From the NCBI RefSeq assembly GCF_039523335.1, contig NZ_BAAAFC010000001.1, positions 2,849,958-2,913,957 on the forward strand: DNA of 64,000 nt, given 5' to 3'. The notes beneath the pieces were generated by a model, which saw nothing but the letters and a program-made list of their open reading frames with translations, had not been told where the DNA came from and ran no database searches. Shown one piece after another: positions 40,527 through 50,202 of this stretch (the stretch's first letter is position 1; every line of letters begins with the position of its first letter). The DNA is from Marinobacter szutsaonensis (GTDB lineage Bacteria > Pseudomonadota > Gammaproteobacteria > Pseudomonadales > Oleiphilaceae). The position numbers and the translations under genes are program-made.

Positions 40527-41399
40527 TTAGCGGGCTGTCAGGTCGATTGCCTGCCGGCGCCAGTGCTGGCAGGCCCAGGCCAGGATCCCATCCGGGCCTG
40601 ATGCCTGCAATGACGACGGTGGTTCCTGGCCGAGGGCGTCCAGAGCGCGGAACAGGTTCTCGGAGGCCCGATCATCGTCAAGGGCGGGCGCGTGGGTTTG
40701 CTTGCTGAGCTTCTGGCCCTGTTCGTTGAGGATCACCGGTATGTGCAGCCATCCGGGTGGCTCGACACCCAGAGCCCGATAGATCTGTTGTTGCTGGGCA
40801 GTCATGTCGAGCAGGTCCGAGCCCCGGACGACGTCGGTAATCCCCTGATCGATATCATCAACCACCACGGCCAGTTGGTAGGCGTAGAAGCCTTCCTTGC
40901 GCAGGATGACCGGGTCGTCGAATTCCGCCTTCACTACCTGGTGTTGCGGGCCAAGCAGCTCATCCTGCCAGCGGCACTGCTCATCGTGCAGGGCAAACCG
41001 GACCGCAAAAGGGCGGTCGCCCGGCTGGAGCCGGGCTTCCCGGCAGTGATGGGGGTGCCGGCCGCCATTGGCCAGGAGTTCCTTGCGGGAGCAGGGGCAG
41101 CGATAGGCGTGTCCGCTGGCCAGCAGCCGGTCGATGGCGTCGTGGTAGGCGTCATGGCGCCGGGACTGGAATCGGACCGGCTCGTCCGGAAACAGGCCGT
41201 GGGCTTCCAGGCTTCGGAGAATCTGGCCGGTGGCCTCCGGAGGTTCCCGGAGCGGATCCAGGTCTTCAATGCGAATCAGCCACTGACCCCGATGGACCCG
41301 GGCTTCGACATAACTGGCGACAGCGGTAACGAGGGAGCCGAAATGCAGTGGGCCCGTTGGGGAGGGTGCGAAACGGCCCCGGTAGCGTGGATTGGCCAT
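40527..41399 (-). CDS. gluQ: Glutamyl-queuosine tRNA(Asp) synthetase
   Basis: 290 residues. A truncated glutamyl-tRNA synthetase-like enzyme that attaches glutamate to the queuosine of tRNA-Asp. HIGH-type FAPSPTGPLHFG motif, zinc cluster CPC...HHC, and KLSKQ in place of KMSKS. It follows dksA, as in many gammaproteobacteria; a stem-loop lies between them. Confidence 0.92.
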   Translation of the reverse strand: MANPRYRGRFAPSPTGPLHFGSLVTAVASYVEARVHRGQWLIRIEDLDPLREPPEATGQILRSLEAHGLFPDEPVRFQSRRHDAYHDAIDRLLASGHAYRCPCSRKELLANGGRHPHHCREARLQPGDRPFAVRFALHDEQCRWQDELLGPQHQVVKAEFDDPVILRKEGFYAYQLAVVVDDIDQGITDVVRGSDLLDMTAQQQQIYRALGVEPPGWLHIPVILNEQGQKLSKQTHAPALDDDRASENLFRALDALGQEPPSSLQASGPDGILAWACQHWRRQAIDLTAR

Positions 41400-41409
41400 G
41401 GGAAAGTCA

Positions 41410-41441
41410 GTCTGCCGGTCGCCTTGCGGTTACCGGCAGAC
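41410..41441. other. Stem-loop in the dksA-gluQ spacer
   Basis: Ten-bp perfect stem GTCTGCCGGT/ACCGGCAGAC with a 12-nt loop. No U-tract follows, so not a classic terminator; in Shigella a terminator in this spacer is reported to limit gluQ expression. Confidence 0.65.
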
Positions 41442-41455
41442 AGCTATTGTCGGGA

Positions 41456-41896
41456 TCAGATGCCTGTCTGGCGCTCACGGATCTCGGCGAGCGTCTTGCA
41501 GTCGATGCACAGAGTGGCAGTCGGGCGAGCCTCAAGGCGGCGGATACCGATCTCGACACCACATTGATCGCAGAAACCATAGTCGTCCTTGTCGATCCGG
41601 TCGATGGTCTGGTCGATCTTCTTGATCAGCTTGCGCTCACGATCACGGGTACGCAGTTCCAGGCTGAACTCTTCCTCCTGGGTTGCGCGATCACTGGGAT
41701 CCGCGTAATTTGCTGCGTCTTCCTGCATGTGGTGCATGGTGCGGTCCACTTCTTCCATCAGCTCCTGTTTCCATTGCAGGAGCAGATCCTTGAAGTGCTG
41801 CAACATCTCGGCACTCATGTACTCTTCACCCTTCTTCATTTCATAGGGGGTGAAGTTGGTAAAACGTTCGCGTGACTGTTCTGCAGTATTTGCCAT
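41456..41896 (-). CDS. dksA: RNA polymerase-binding transcription factor DksA
   Basis: 146 residues. Acts in the RNA polymerase secondary channel with ppGpp on rRNA and amino-acid promoters. Coiled-coil N-terminal half, then a zinc finger CDQC...CIDC (C-x2-C-x17-C-x2-C). Upstream, TACAAT near 41968-41973 on the minus strand could be its -10. Functionally linked to spoT in the same window. Confidence 0.95.
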   Translation of the reverse strand: MANTAEQSRERFTNFTPYEMKKGEEYMSAEMLQHFKDLLLQWKQELMEEVDRTMHHMQEDAANYADPSDRATQEEEFSLELRTRDRERKLIKKIDQTIDRIDKDDYGFCDQCGVEIGIRRLEARPTATLCIDCKTLAEIRERQTGI

Positions 41897-42081
41897 TGAA
41901 CCCGGCCTCTTGTTTGTACTTCACAAGAACGCTTTGCTTCCCATCGTGCCAGCCCGGAGGCTGTGCGATTGTACCCTGGATGAAGCATTCGTCCTGAATC
42001 GGGAATTTGCGGAAAATAGCAGATTAGTTACGGGGGTGCCAGCCTTGTGACACTGACTTTTGCGACTTTTGCGGAGATGAC

Positions 42082-42813
42082 ATGAAGTTTTCTGAACCTT
42101 TGGTCGAAGGCCGGCTTATTCGCCGCTACAAGCGCTTCCTTGCGGACGTTCGGCTGCCCGACGGCACTGAAGTGACGGCCCATTGCCCCAATACCGGTTC
42201 CATGCGCGGCTGCCAGCCGGAAAACGCCAGGGTCTGGCTCAGTGAGAGCAATAATCCCAAGCGCAAGCTGAAGTATACCTGGGAGCTGGTGGAGACCCGG
42301 CCCGGAGTGGTGGCCTGCGTGAATACCGCCAGGCCCAATGCCCAGGCCCGGCACGGGATTGACGCCGGCATGGTGGTTGAGCTGGCCGGGTATGCCGAAT
42401 GTCGATCGGAAGTGAAGTATGGCGGGGAGAAAAGCCGTATCGATCTGCTCCTGTCCGGCCATGACAGCCGGCCCGATGCCTGGGTGGAAGTGAAGAACGT
42501 GACCCTGGACGAGGACGGGGCCGGGTATTTCCCCGATGCCGTCACCACCCGTGGGCAGAAGCATTTGCGGGAGCTGATGGGGCAGGTGGCGCAGGGCGAG
42601 CGCGGGGTCCTGTTCTTCGTGGTCAACCACACCGGCATCGACGAAGTGCGACCGGCCGACCATATTGATCCGACCTATGGCCGGCTGCTCCGGGAGGCGG
42701 TTGCCGCCGGGGTCGAGGTGGTCGCCTATCGGGCCGCGCTGGTGAATGGCGAGGGTGATCCCTCGGGCAGTCTGGCGCTGACCGAGGCTATCCCGGTCAA
42801 TCTGGAAGCCTGA
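42082..42813 (+). CDS. sfsA: Sugar fermentation stimulation protein SfsA
   Basis: 243 residues, family length, with [17 protein letters not shown] at the start, the HCPNTGSM motif, and [16 protein letters not shown] late. Historically tied to maltose use and proposed to bind nucleic acid or act as a nuclease; role unsettled. Divergent from dksA, convergent and overlapping by 17 bp with the Rieske gene. Confidence 0.93.
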   Translation: MKFSEPLVEGRLIRRYKRFLADVRLPDGTEVTAHCPNTGSMRGCQPENARVWLSESNNPKRKLKYTWELVETRPGVVACVNTARPNAQARHGIDAGMVVELAGYAECRSEVKYGGEKSRIDLLLSGHDSRPDAWVEVKNVTLDEDGAGYFPDAVTTRGQKHLRELMGQVAQGERGVLFFVVNHTGIDEVRPADHIDPTYGRLLREAVAAGVEVVAYRAALVNGEGDPSGSLALTEAIPVNLEA

Positions 42814-43168
42814 TCTGCCACTGGCCGTCCTGTTCCCGCAGCTCCAGCTTGGTCAGGGCGTCGCCCTGGCACGGACCGGCGATGCACTCGCCGGTGCCGG
42901 TCTTGAACAGGGCGCCGTGGGTGGAACACTGGAGGAAGAGGTTGTCCGAATCCATGAACCGGCCCGGCATCCAGTTAAGCTCGATGCCAAGGTGTGGGCA
43001 CTGGTTCAGATAGGCCCTCGGTTCGCCGTCATCGAGAAACAGGAAGCCGGTCAGGGGCATTCCCTCCGGTTCCCGGGCCTTGACGGTCAACCGGAACTCG
43101 ATGAACTGGCCCGGCTGCAGGTCTGCCGCGGAGCAGACCGGTTGCCAGGGATTGGTGCCTTCAGACAT
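42797..43168 (-). CDS. Rieske [2Fe-2S] protein
   Basis: 123 residues. Cluster motifs CPHLG and CSTHGALF give the C-x-H...C-x2-H ligand set of a soluble Rieske ferredoxin. Start at the ATG giving MSEGTNPW. No signal peptide. It follows the kinase/ATPase fusion gene at 19 bp, likely one transcript. Electron partner unknown. Confidence 0.85.
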   Translation of the reverse strand: MSEGTNPWQPVCSAADLQPGQFIEFRLTVKAREPEGMPLTGFLFLDDGEPRAYLNQCPHLGIELNWMPGRFMDSDNLFLQCSTHGALFKTGTGECIAGPCQGDALTKLELREQDGQWQIRLPD

Positions 43169-43187
43169 GGTCAATCTCTCTGGCTTC

Positions 43188-44765
43188 TTAGTGGCCCTGC
43201 AGCCCGAAATGCTGGCGGATACGGTCTGCCACCGCCTCGGCCACGTGCTCCTGATCGGTGTGCAGATGAATGGTGTGGGCCTTCTCCATCGCACTGAGTG
43301 GCTCGAACCAGCTTTGCTGGGCATCCAGCAGCTCCTCGGTGGCCTCGGACGCATCCCCGGAACGGCTCCGGATCCACTGCCGGCGCAGGTCCTCGGGCGC
43401 TTCGCAATGCAGCAGGGCAAAGGGCACGGCCTGGTCTTCAGCTACAGCAGCAAACAGGTCCCGCTCACTCTGCTTCAGGCAGGCGGCATCAACCACCACC
43501 GGAATGCCCGCGGCCAGCAGGTGGTCTGACAGATCAGCCAGGCGCTGGTAGGTCCGGGTTGTGGCCTCCGGTGTGTAGAGACCGTCACCGGTGTCGGACT
43601 TGCTGTCCTCCAGTGGCCCCAGGCCATGCAGGCGCTTACGCTCGACGTCGGAACGCAGCCGAATCAGTCCCAGTTCCCCGGCCATGGCGGCGCTGACACA
43701 GCTCTTGCCGCTGGCGGACAGGCCGGTGGTGGCCAACAGGTAAGGGTTCGGAATGATGCTGTAATCCTCGGCCAGCTGTGCATAGCCCCGGTAGCGCTGC
43801 ATCAGTTCAGCCTTTTCGTCATCACCCAGGTCCGGATTGCCCAGCGTGAACAGGGCAATCTTGGCCCGGACCATGGCGCGATAGGCCTTGTAAAGGGGTA
43901 ACAGTGGCAGGGCCTCGAAGTCGCCCCGGTACTCCAGGTAGGTGTTCAGTACCCGGTTGGCGAGGGCCGCTTCATCGCGGGATTCCAGGTCCATCAGCAG
44001 GAACGCAAGGTCATTGATGACGTCGATCCAGCGGAACGGTTCGTTGAACTCGATGCAGTCAAACACGGTGACTTCGCCTTCGTACACCGTGATGTTGGCC
44101 AGGTGAAGGTCGCCATGGCACTCACGGACAAAGCCGTTGTCGCGGCGCCGGGCGATCAGGTCCCGGTGCCGTTCAAAGGTGGTCTGGGTCCAGGCTTCGA
44201 GGTTGTCCAGCTGCGCCAGCAGGGCCTTGTCGTCGATCAGCGGGCGGATCTGGTCAAAATTCTCCTGCATGGCGGCGTAAACCGCTTCCGGAGTGCCGAG
44301 CGGCTTATCTTCCGCCACCGGGGGTAGCTGTTCATGGAAGTCAGCCGCTTGCCGGGCCACGCTGGTGAGCAGTTCCGGAGTCAGCTGGCCCCGTTCCTGC
44401 AGGTGATCAAAGAGCTTGTCCTGGTCGAACTGGCGCATCCGGATGGCATACTCGAAGGGCTCTCCATCACCGCCGACAACCGGCTGTTCCGGGGTGCCGG
44501 TGATTGGAAGTACGTCCAGATAGAGTTTGCTGGCCAAGCGACGGTTGAGCCGGAGTTCTTCCTCGCAGAAGTGCTTGCGCCGTTCCAGGGTGGAGAAATT
44601 GAGAAAGCCGAAGTCCATGGGCTTCTTGATCTTGTAGGCGTAGTCGCCGGTCAGGATAACCTGGGAAATGTGAGTTTCGATCACCTGGAAATCCCGGACA
44701 GGGTGGTCATACAGCGCCGGATTCTGCAGTGCCTGAATCAGCGTATTGCCGGACGTCTCGCTCAC
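43188..44765 (-). CDS. Aminoglycoside-phosphotransferase-like/AAA ATPase fusion
   Basis: 525 residues. N-terminal kinase-like half (about 1-330) with ECHGDLHLANI at the catalytic loop, and a C-terminal P-loop half with GLSASGKS. This two-domain architecture matches COG2187/COG0645 fusions of unknown substrate; it should not be read as a resistance gene. Precedes a Rieske gene and is transcribed divergently from mrcB. Confidence 0.78.
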   Translation of the reverse strand: MSETSGNTLIQALQNPALYDHPVRDFQVIETHISQVILTGDYAYKIKKPMDFGFLNFSTLERRKHFCEEELRLNRRLASKLYLDVLPITGTPEQPVVGGDGEPFEYAIRMRQFDQDKLFDHLQERGQLTPELLTSVARQAADFHEQLPPVAEDKPLGTPEAVYAAMQENFDQIRPLIDDKALLAQLDNLEAWTQTTFERHRDLIARRRDNGFVRECHGDLHLANITVYEGEVTVFDCIEFNEPFRWIDVINDLAFLLMDLESRDEAALANRVLNTYLEYRGDFEALPLLPLYKAYRAMVRAKIALFTLGNPDLGDDEKAELMQRYRGYAQLAEDYSIIPNPYLLATTGLSASGKSCVSAAMAGELGLIRLRSDVERKRLHGLGPLEDSKSDTGDGLYTPEATTRTYQRLADLSDHLLAAGIPVVVDAACLKQSERDLFAAVAEDQAVPFALLHCEAPEDLRRQWIRSRSGDASEATEELLDAQQSWFEPLSAMEKAHTIHLHTDQEHVAEAVADRIRQHFGLQGH

Positions 44766-44856
44766 GGTGTTCTCCTCGCATTCCCTGAACTCATTGATTT
44801 TTGAAGCCCTATCATAACGGGCAGATTACAGAAATAACACACAGCGGGCCTGCCTT

Positions 44857-44880
44857 ACCGGGGTGTCCCTTCGCTATAAT
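44857..44880 (+). promoter_or_regulatory. Likely promoter of mrcB
   Basis: A perfect TATAAT at 44875-44880 lies six bases before the mrcB ATG (44887), so transcription would begin at or within a base or two of the start codon. The -35 is weak. Confidence 0.45.
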
Positions 44881-44886
44881 CGCGCC

Positions 44887-47205
44887 ATGGCAAAATCAAA
44901 GACTCCCCGCAAATCCTCCCGCAAAACCCCGAAACCCAGCCGTCGGCCCTGGTTCTGGCGCCTGTTTTTCCGGGTCTCCCTGATCGGCCTGGTGTTGCTC
45001 GCCGGCTGGATGGTGTACCTGGACGCCGTCGTCACCTCACGGTTCGAGGGTCGTCGGTTCGAGATTCCCTCCCGGGTATACGCTCGGCCCCTGGAACTGT
45101 ATGACGGAGCCAGCGTCAGTACGACCGCCCTGCAGCGGGAACTGGAGCTGTCCGGGTTCCGTCGGGGAGACGGTAACAAGGCCGGCAGCTACAGTCGCGA
45201 TGGCAATCGCTTCGTGATCAGCACCCGGGGCTTCCGCTTTCCGGACGGCGAGGAGGCACGACGTCGGATTGCCTTTGGCATCTATGGTGATCGGGTCGAA
45301 AACTTCCGGGTCCTGAGTGGTGACCCTGCACCGATCGTGCGCCTGGAGCCGGCGCAGATTGGTGGTATCTACCCGACCCACAAGGAAGACCGCATCCTGG
45401 TCGAGCTGGACAAAGTACCGGAGCTGCTGCCGGCAACCCTGATGGCGGTGGAAGACCAGAATTTCTATGACCATTTCGGCATTGCGCCCCTATCCATCGC
45501 CCGGGCCATGCTTGTCAATCTCCGGGCAGGGGAGATCGTCCAGGGGGGGAGCACGCTGACCCAGCAGTTGGTGAAGAACTTCTTCCTGACCCGGGAGCAG
45601 ACCCTGTTGCGCAAGGGTAACGAAGCGCTGATGTCGGTGCTGCTGGAATGGCATTACGAGAAGGACGACATTCTTGAAACCTATCTGAACGAGGTTTACC
45701 TCGGCCAGGCGGGCACCCGCAGCATCAACGGCTTTGGCCTGGCCAGTCAGTTCTATTTCGGTGAATCCCTGAATAACCTCGAGATTCACCAGATTGCCCT
45801 GCTGGTGGGAATGGTCAAGGGACCAAGCTACTACAATCCCCGCCGGAATCCCGAACGGGCCACCGATCGCCGGAATCTGGTGATCTCCGAGATGGAAGAA
45901 GCCGGGCTGATTGATCCGAGCCAGGCAGCCCGGGCCCGGGGACTGCCCCTGGGGGTCAGTGAACAGCCTTCCTACTCCGAGAACCGTTATCCGGCCTACA
46001 TTGATCTGGTGCGTCGGCACCTGGCCCGGGATTACCGGGAGGAAGATCTGCGCAGTGAAGGCCTGAGGATTTTCACCACCCTGAATCCGGCCATCCAGTA
46101 TGCCGCTGAATACGCAGTTGAAGAGACCGTGCCCCGGCTTGCCAGTGGTGAGGCCCGGGAAGCCCTTGAGGCGGCCCTGGTGGTGACCGCCAAGGACAGC
46201 GGCGAGGTATTGGCCCTGGTTGGCGGCAAGGATCCCGGATTCGCGGGCTTCAACCGGGCACTGGACGCTGAGCGCCCGATTGGTTCCCTGATCAAGCCGT
46301 TCATCTATCTCTCGGCGCTGGCTCAGCCGGACCGCTATACGCTGATTTCGCCAGTCAACGACAAATCCTTCGTGTTGGAATTTGACGACGGCCGCCGCTG
46401 GGAGCCCAGGAACTACGACAAGAAGGAGCGCGGTGAGGTACCCCTTCACGAGGCGCTGTCCAACTCCTACAACCTGCCGGCGGTTCGGGTCGGGCTGGAT
46501 ATCGGCGTCGACGTGGTCGCCGAGACCCTTCAGGCGTTCGGTGTGACGTCGTCCATCTCCCGCTATCCGTCTATGCTCCTTGGCTCGGTTTCCATGACGC
46601 CGGTCACCGTCGCCCAGATGTATCAGGGGCTGGCCACATCCGGCTTCAACACGCCTTTGCGCACCATCCGTGAGGTGACGGATTCACAGGGGGAACCACT
46701 GAATCGCTATCCGCTGGAGGTGGACCAGGTGGCGGACCCGGCAGCAGTTCATCTGGTGCAGTATGCGATGCAGGAAGTCATGCAGGAGGGTACCGGGCGT
46801 TCGGCTTACTACACCATCCCTGAGCAGTTGACCGTTGCCGGCAAGACCGGCACCACCGATGACGGCCGCGATTCCTGGTTTGCCGGTTTCAGCGGTGATC
46901 TGCTGGCGGTTGCCTGGGTGGGCCGGGATGACAACGGCCCCACTTCGCTGTCTGGTGCTTCGGGGGCGCTGCCGATATGGTCCCGGTTCATGGCCGGCGT
47001 ACCCCAGCATGGTTTCTCACCGGTAGTGCCGGACGGTGTAAACTATCACTGGGTCAATGCCGAGCGGCAGGCTCTCACCGACGAATACTGCGATAATGCG
47101 CGCCTTGTTCCGTTCATTGCCGGCAGCGAGCCGGATCAGGAGGTATCCTGTTCTGGTAATCTGCAGCGTCGAATTCAAGGCTGGTTTGAAGGATTGTTCC
47201 GATGA
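44887..47205 (+). CDS. mrcB: Penicillin-binding protein 1B
   Basis: Bifunctional cell-wall synthase, 772 residues. Short basic cytoplasmic tail, one membrane helix (LFFRVSLIGLVLLAGWMVYL), a UB2H-like domain, GT51 transglycosylase with EDQNFYDHFG and QGGSTLTQQL, then transpeptidase with SLIK (catalytic Ser), SNS and KTGTT. ATG at 44887 is favoured; GTG 24 bp upstream lies at a -10 box. Overlaps the following lipoprotein gene by 4 bp. Confidence 0.95.
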   Translation: MAKSKTPRKSSRKTPKPSRRPWFWRLFFRVSLIGLVLLAGWMVYLDAVVTSRFEGRRFEIPSRVYARPLELYDGASVSTTALQRELELSGFRRGDGNKAGSYSRDGNRFVISTRGFRFPDGEEARRRIAFGIYGDRVENFRVLSGDPAPIVRLEPAQIGGIYPTHKEDRILVELDKVPELLPATLMAVEDQNFYDHFGIAPLSIARAMLVNLRAGEIVQGGSTLTQQLVKNFFLTREQTLLRKGNEALMSVLLEWHYEKDDILETYLNEVYLGQAGTRSINGFGLASQFYFGESLNNLEIHQIALLVGMVKGPSYYNPRRNPERATDRRNLVISEMEEAGLIDPSQAARARGLPLGVSEQPSYSENRYPAYIDLVRRHLARDYREEDLRSEGLRIFTTLNPAIQYAAEYAVEETVPRLASGEAREALEAALVVTAKDSGEVLALVGGKDPGFAGFNRALDAERPIGSLIKPFIYLSALAQPDRYTLISPVNDKSFVLEFDDGRRWEPRNYDKKERGEVPLHEALSNSYNLPAVRVGLDIGVDVVAETLQAFGVTSSISRYPSMLLGSVSMTPVTVAQMYQGLATSGFNTPLRTIREVTDSQGEPLNRYPLEVDQVADPAAVHLVQYAMQEVMQEGTGRSAYYTIPEQLTVAGKTGTTDDGRDSWFAGFSGDLLAVAWVGRDDNGPTSLSGASGALPIWSRFMAGVPQHGFSPVVPDGVNYHWVNAERQALTDEYCDNARLVPFIAGSEPDQEVSCSGNLQRRIQGWFEGLFR

Positions 47206-47777
47206 AAGTATCTGTGCTGACCCGTGCGGGCGCCCTGGGCGCCTTTCTCGCTTTGGCAGGCTGTGCCAGTGGTCCTGGCTCCATATACGTGCCTATTGGT
47301 GGCGGGGAGCAAACCAGAGCCCCGGAGCCACCCCGCACCTCCACCAGCGAGCCGGAAGAAGCGCCGGTGTGGCGCAAGAGTGAGCAACCGGAGGAACCCG
47401 CCGTTGTTGAGGAGCGCAGGGATACTGCGCCCAGCTACCAGGATTCGGGAGAGCGTCTTTCTCCGGCCGCCCAGAGTCTGGTGAGTGAAGCCGATAACCT
47501 TCTGGCCCAGGGTAATACCTCCGGAGCCATTTCCCGCCTGGAGCGGGCACAGCGCATCGCACCCCGTTCCGCGGAAGTCTACTTCAAGCTTTCCGAGGCC
47601 TATGTGGCCGCCGGTCAGCTGGGTAGCGCGGAACAGTTTACTCTGAAGGGACTATCGCTGGCTGGTGACAATACCCGTCTGCAGAGGGCAGGGTGGTTGT
47701 TGCTGGCGGATATTCGCCGGGCCCGGGGGAACGTGGCCGGGGCGGATCAGGCGGAAGCGCGGGCTGCGGCGCTATAG
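47202..47777 (+). CDS. lpoP: TPR lipoprotein, candidate PBP1b activator LpoP
   Basis: 191 residues. Lipobox LAGC (Cys21), a Pro/Glu-rich linker, then two to three tetratricopeptide-like repeats (AISRLERAQRIAPRSAEVYFKLSEAYV). It starts inside the mrcB stop (ATGA). In Pseudomonas, LpoP, a TPR lipoprotein, activates PBP1b; the coupling and domain content support that role. Terminator follows. Confidence 0.72.
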   Translation: MKVSVLTRAGALGAFLALAGCASGPGSIYVPIGGGEQTRAPEPPRTSTSEPEEAPVWRKSEQPEEPAVVEERRDTAPSYQDSGERLSPAAQSLVSEADNLLAQGNTSGAISRLERAQRIAPRSAEVYFKLSEAYVAAGQLGSAEQFTLKGLSLAGDNTRLQRAGWLLLADIRRARGNVAGADQAEARAAAL

Positions 47778-47778
47778 A

Positions 47779-47816
47779 AGCAAAAAGGGCGCGGCCTATT
47801 GCCACGCCCTTTGCTT
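47779..47816. terminator. Terminator between lpoP-like and DUF4382 genes
   Basis: Imperfect stem AAAGGGCG-C-GGC / GCC-A-CGCCCTTT around a CTATT loop, A and T tracts either side. It serves the convergent genes. Confidence 0.75.
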
Positions 47817-47832
47817 TATTGGATAGAGCTCT

Positions 47833-48735
47833 TTACTGAGCTACTTGAGTATCGAAGTTCGCAGTTGAGGTTTCGCCCTCATTTACCTCTACATTCTGCA
47901 TCCCGACAAATGTCAGATCGTCATCAGCCGGTTGGCCATCAGCGGTTTCGACGAAGTCATCGCCGCAGGAGTAGCTGACGGTATATTCGCCCGTCGGAAT
48001 GAATGCTGCTGTGTATGTGCTTTCAGTTCCATTGTTGGTGACCGGGACTACGACCAATGGTTCGTTCTCGCTCCCAATATCGTCTGGAACTTGATCGTAC
48101 TCTTTATGAACATAAACGTTGCCAATGAAAGACTCATCCATTGAGGTAACGTCAGTGCATTGTTCGTTGATGAGTTCCGGCGTTACGGTGCCGCTGATTG
48201 TCCCCACGGTTGAATCGTCGACGAGCCTCACCACAGGCTTGAGCTTGTAGGTTGAATCATTCTGTGGATTGACAATGGATTTGCGAACATCAAAGTCGAT
48301 GGTCAGCGCAACTTCTCCACCGGCAGGAACTATGAAGCCGCTGGTCTGAACACCGCGTGCTGACGGAGTGGTTAGGTCGTAGACAGCACCATCGATCTCA
48401 ATGGTGTTGTTGGTGCCAACTTCCAGGCGCATCCAGTTGTACTCTCCAGCTGGCACTTCCTCGTCCTGAATGAGCGCTTCAACGGCGCCGCCCTGAAGTT
48501 CGAGAAGGTTGAGCGGCTGTGGGAAGTCAAATTCATACCGGAGACGCTCACCGTCTGGTGCTTGCAGTACCAGTGCCTCGACCTCGATGTTTACGGCATC
48601 GGCATTATCAATCGGTGCGTCCGTGAGCCCGACACTCACACTACCGGTAGACGAGCCACCATCACTACTACCACCACAAGCGGCAATACCCGCTGCCAGT
48701 GCAGATACAGCAAAAATCTGGATTGAGCGCTTCAT
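47833..48735 (-). CDS. DUF4382-type lipoprotein
   Basis: 300 residues. Lipobox IAAC (Cys20), Ser/Gly linker, then a DUF4382-like domain (VGLTDAPIDNADAVNIEVEAL) and a C-terminal carbohydrate-binding-like or beta-sandwich stretch. Function unknown. Divergent from the ECF sigma gene. Confidence 0.75.
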   Translation of the reverse strand: MKRSIQIFAVSALAAGIAACGGSSDGGSSTGSVSVGLTDAPIDNADAVNIEVEALVLQAPDGERLRYEFDFPQPLNLLELQGGAVEALIQDEEVPAGEYNWMRLEVGTNNTIEIDGAVYDLTTPSARGVQTSGFIVPAGGEVALTIDFDVRKSIVNPQNDSTYKLKPVVRLVDDSTVGTISGTVTPELINEQCTDVTSMDESFIGNVYVHKEYDQVPDDIGSENEPLVVVPVTNNGTESTYTAAFIPTGEYTVSYSCGDDFVETADGQPADDDLTFVGMQNVEVNEGETSTANFDTQVAQ

Positions 48736-48929
48736 ACAACCTCCGTGGGTTTTGGTTGGATCTCCCTCAATTCACGACATGAATCCGGTGAGGGTTCCGG
48801 GAATTTTGTTAACCTTTCCTCATCTGGCAGTAATGGGCTTGCGGCTTGGTCAGCTCCGTAACTGCAACCGCGTGCCAGTCTGGTATAGACTTGCCGCTTC
48901 AACAGCGAACCACACGGGTAGTAACGGTT

Positions 48930-49517
48930 TTGTCGATTCTCTCCTTCAAGCCAGGTAAAAAACGGCGTTTCGAGATCCTGATCCAGCCCCATCTTGAGCC
49001 CATGTACCGTTTTGCCTTCCGGCTGGCGGGTCAGCAGCAGGATGCCGAGGATCTGGTCCAGGATGTGGTGGTCAAACTGTATCCCCGTCTGGATGAGCTG
49101 GAGTCGGTGGACCAGTTGCGCCCCTGGCTGAACCGGGTGCTGTACCGGCATTTTATAGACCAGCTGCGGCGCAAGGGCCGGCAGGGTGATCGGCCCATGA
49201 GCGAGCTGGTGGAGGCGGACAGCCAGGCCGACTGGCTCGACAGCCTGGATGCCGAAGACACCGGGCCAATGGCCCTGCTTGAGCTGGAACGACTGGGCCC
49301 GGAGCTGGACCGGGTCATTGCCACCCTTGAGCCCGACCAGCGTACATTGTTGCTTCTCCACGATGTGGATGGCTGGCGCCAGGATGAGATTGCGGAAATT
49401 CTGGACATCCCCCTGGGGACGGTGAAATCCCGCCTGCATCGGGTCCGTGCGGCACTGAGAAAAAAATTACTGCAACAGCTGGAACCAACAGCAAGCGCCG
49501 GGCGTGTGAAAAACTGA
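48930..49517 (+). CDS. ECF-family RNA polymerase sigma factor
   Basis: 195 residues with sigma region 2 (MYRFAFRLAGQQQDAEDLVQDV) and region 4 (LHDVDGWRQDEIAEILDIPLGTVKSRL). No region 3, so group 4. Start is uncertain: TTG at 48930 fits the family length, but lacks a clear ribosome site; the frame is open further upstream. First gene of a sigma/anti-sigma operon. TATAGA near 48885 could be a -10. Confidence 0.85.
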   Translation: MSILSFKPGKKRRFEILIQPHLEPMYRFAFRLAGQQQDAEDLVQDVVVKLYPRLDELESVDQLRPWLNRVLYRHFIDQLRRKGRQGDRPMSELVEADSQADWLDSLDAEDTGPMALLELERLGPELDRVIATLEPDQRTLLLLHDVDGWRQDEIAEILDIPLGTVKSRLHRVRAALRKKLLQQLEPTASAGRVKN

Positions 49518-49527
49518 GGTGATAACT

Positions 49528-50202
49528 ATGTCCTGTCGGGAAATCCGCGTAAGCCTTGTTGCTTACCTGAACAATGAGTTGCCAGCCCAGCACCGGGAGA
49601 AGGTGGCTGAGCACCTGTCAGTGTGCGCAGCATGCAGCCGGGCGCTGGAAGCGGAACGGCTGCTGGGTGAGAAACTGCAGGTTCGCCAGCGCATTCCCGC
49701 GCCGTCATGGGGGTTTGAATCCCGGGTGCTTTCGGCGGCAACAACAGAGACGGCCCGGCAGGGGCGCTGGAGCCATCGGGTGCTTGGTGGCGCTGTCGCG
49801 GCGGCGCTGGCGCTGGGGGTTTCACTGGGTGTGATTCTGAACAAGGGAGCCTCTCCCGAACCAGAGCAGCAGTTAGCTGGCGAGCAGGCACTGGAGCCTG
49901 TGGTTTTCGAGCCCGTTGAACAGACGGTTAAGCTGGCATTCCGTTCGGGCCAGGCATTGGACAATGTCACCCTGACCCTTGAGCTGCCACCGAACGTGGA
50001 GCTGTCTCCATGGCCCGGTCGGCAGGAGTTGAGCTGGAGGATCAGTCTGGATGCTGGCGAGAATGTGGTTTCCCTGCCGTTGAGGGTATTGTTTCCCGGC
50101 AGGGGAGAATTGGTCGCTCGCCTGAATACGGGAGAGCAGCAAAAGAGTTTCCGGGTCGAGATTCCCGGTGCGAGTGAAAATCAGGAGGTGCCGGCATCAT
50201 GA
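49528..50202 (+). CDS. Zinc-finger anti-sigma factor
   Basis: 224 residues. N-terminal ZAS motif H-x3-C-x2-C (HLSVCAAC), one membrane helix (VLGGAVAAALALGVSLGVI), periplasmic domain. Should hold the preceding sigma factor at the membrane. Start ATG after GAGGT; a GTG three codons earlier is in frame. Overlaps the next gene by 4 bp. Confidence 0.88.
   Translation: MSCREIRVSLVAYLNNELPAQHREKVAEHLSVCAACSRALEAERLLGEKLQVRQRIPAPSWGFESRVLSAATTETARQGRWSHRVLGGAVAAALALGVSLGVILNKGASPEPEQQLAGEQALEPVVFEPVEQTVKLAFRSGQALDNVTLTLELPPNVELSPWPGRQELSWRISLDAGENVVSLPLRVLFPGRGELVARLNTGEQQKSFRVEIPGASENQEVPAS

Noticed and set aside
43188..44765. Aminoglycoside resistance gene
   Set aside because: Only the fold is shared; the ATPase fusion and chromosomal context indicate a housekeeping family.
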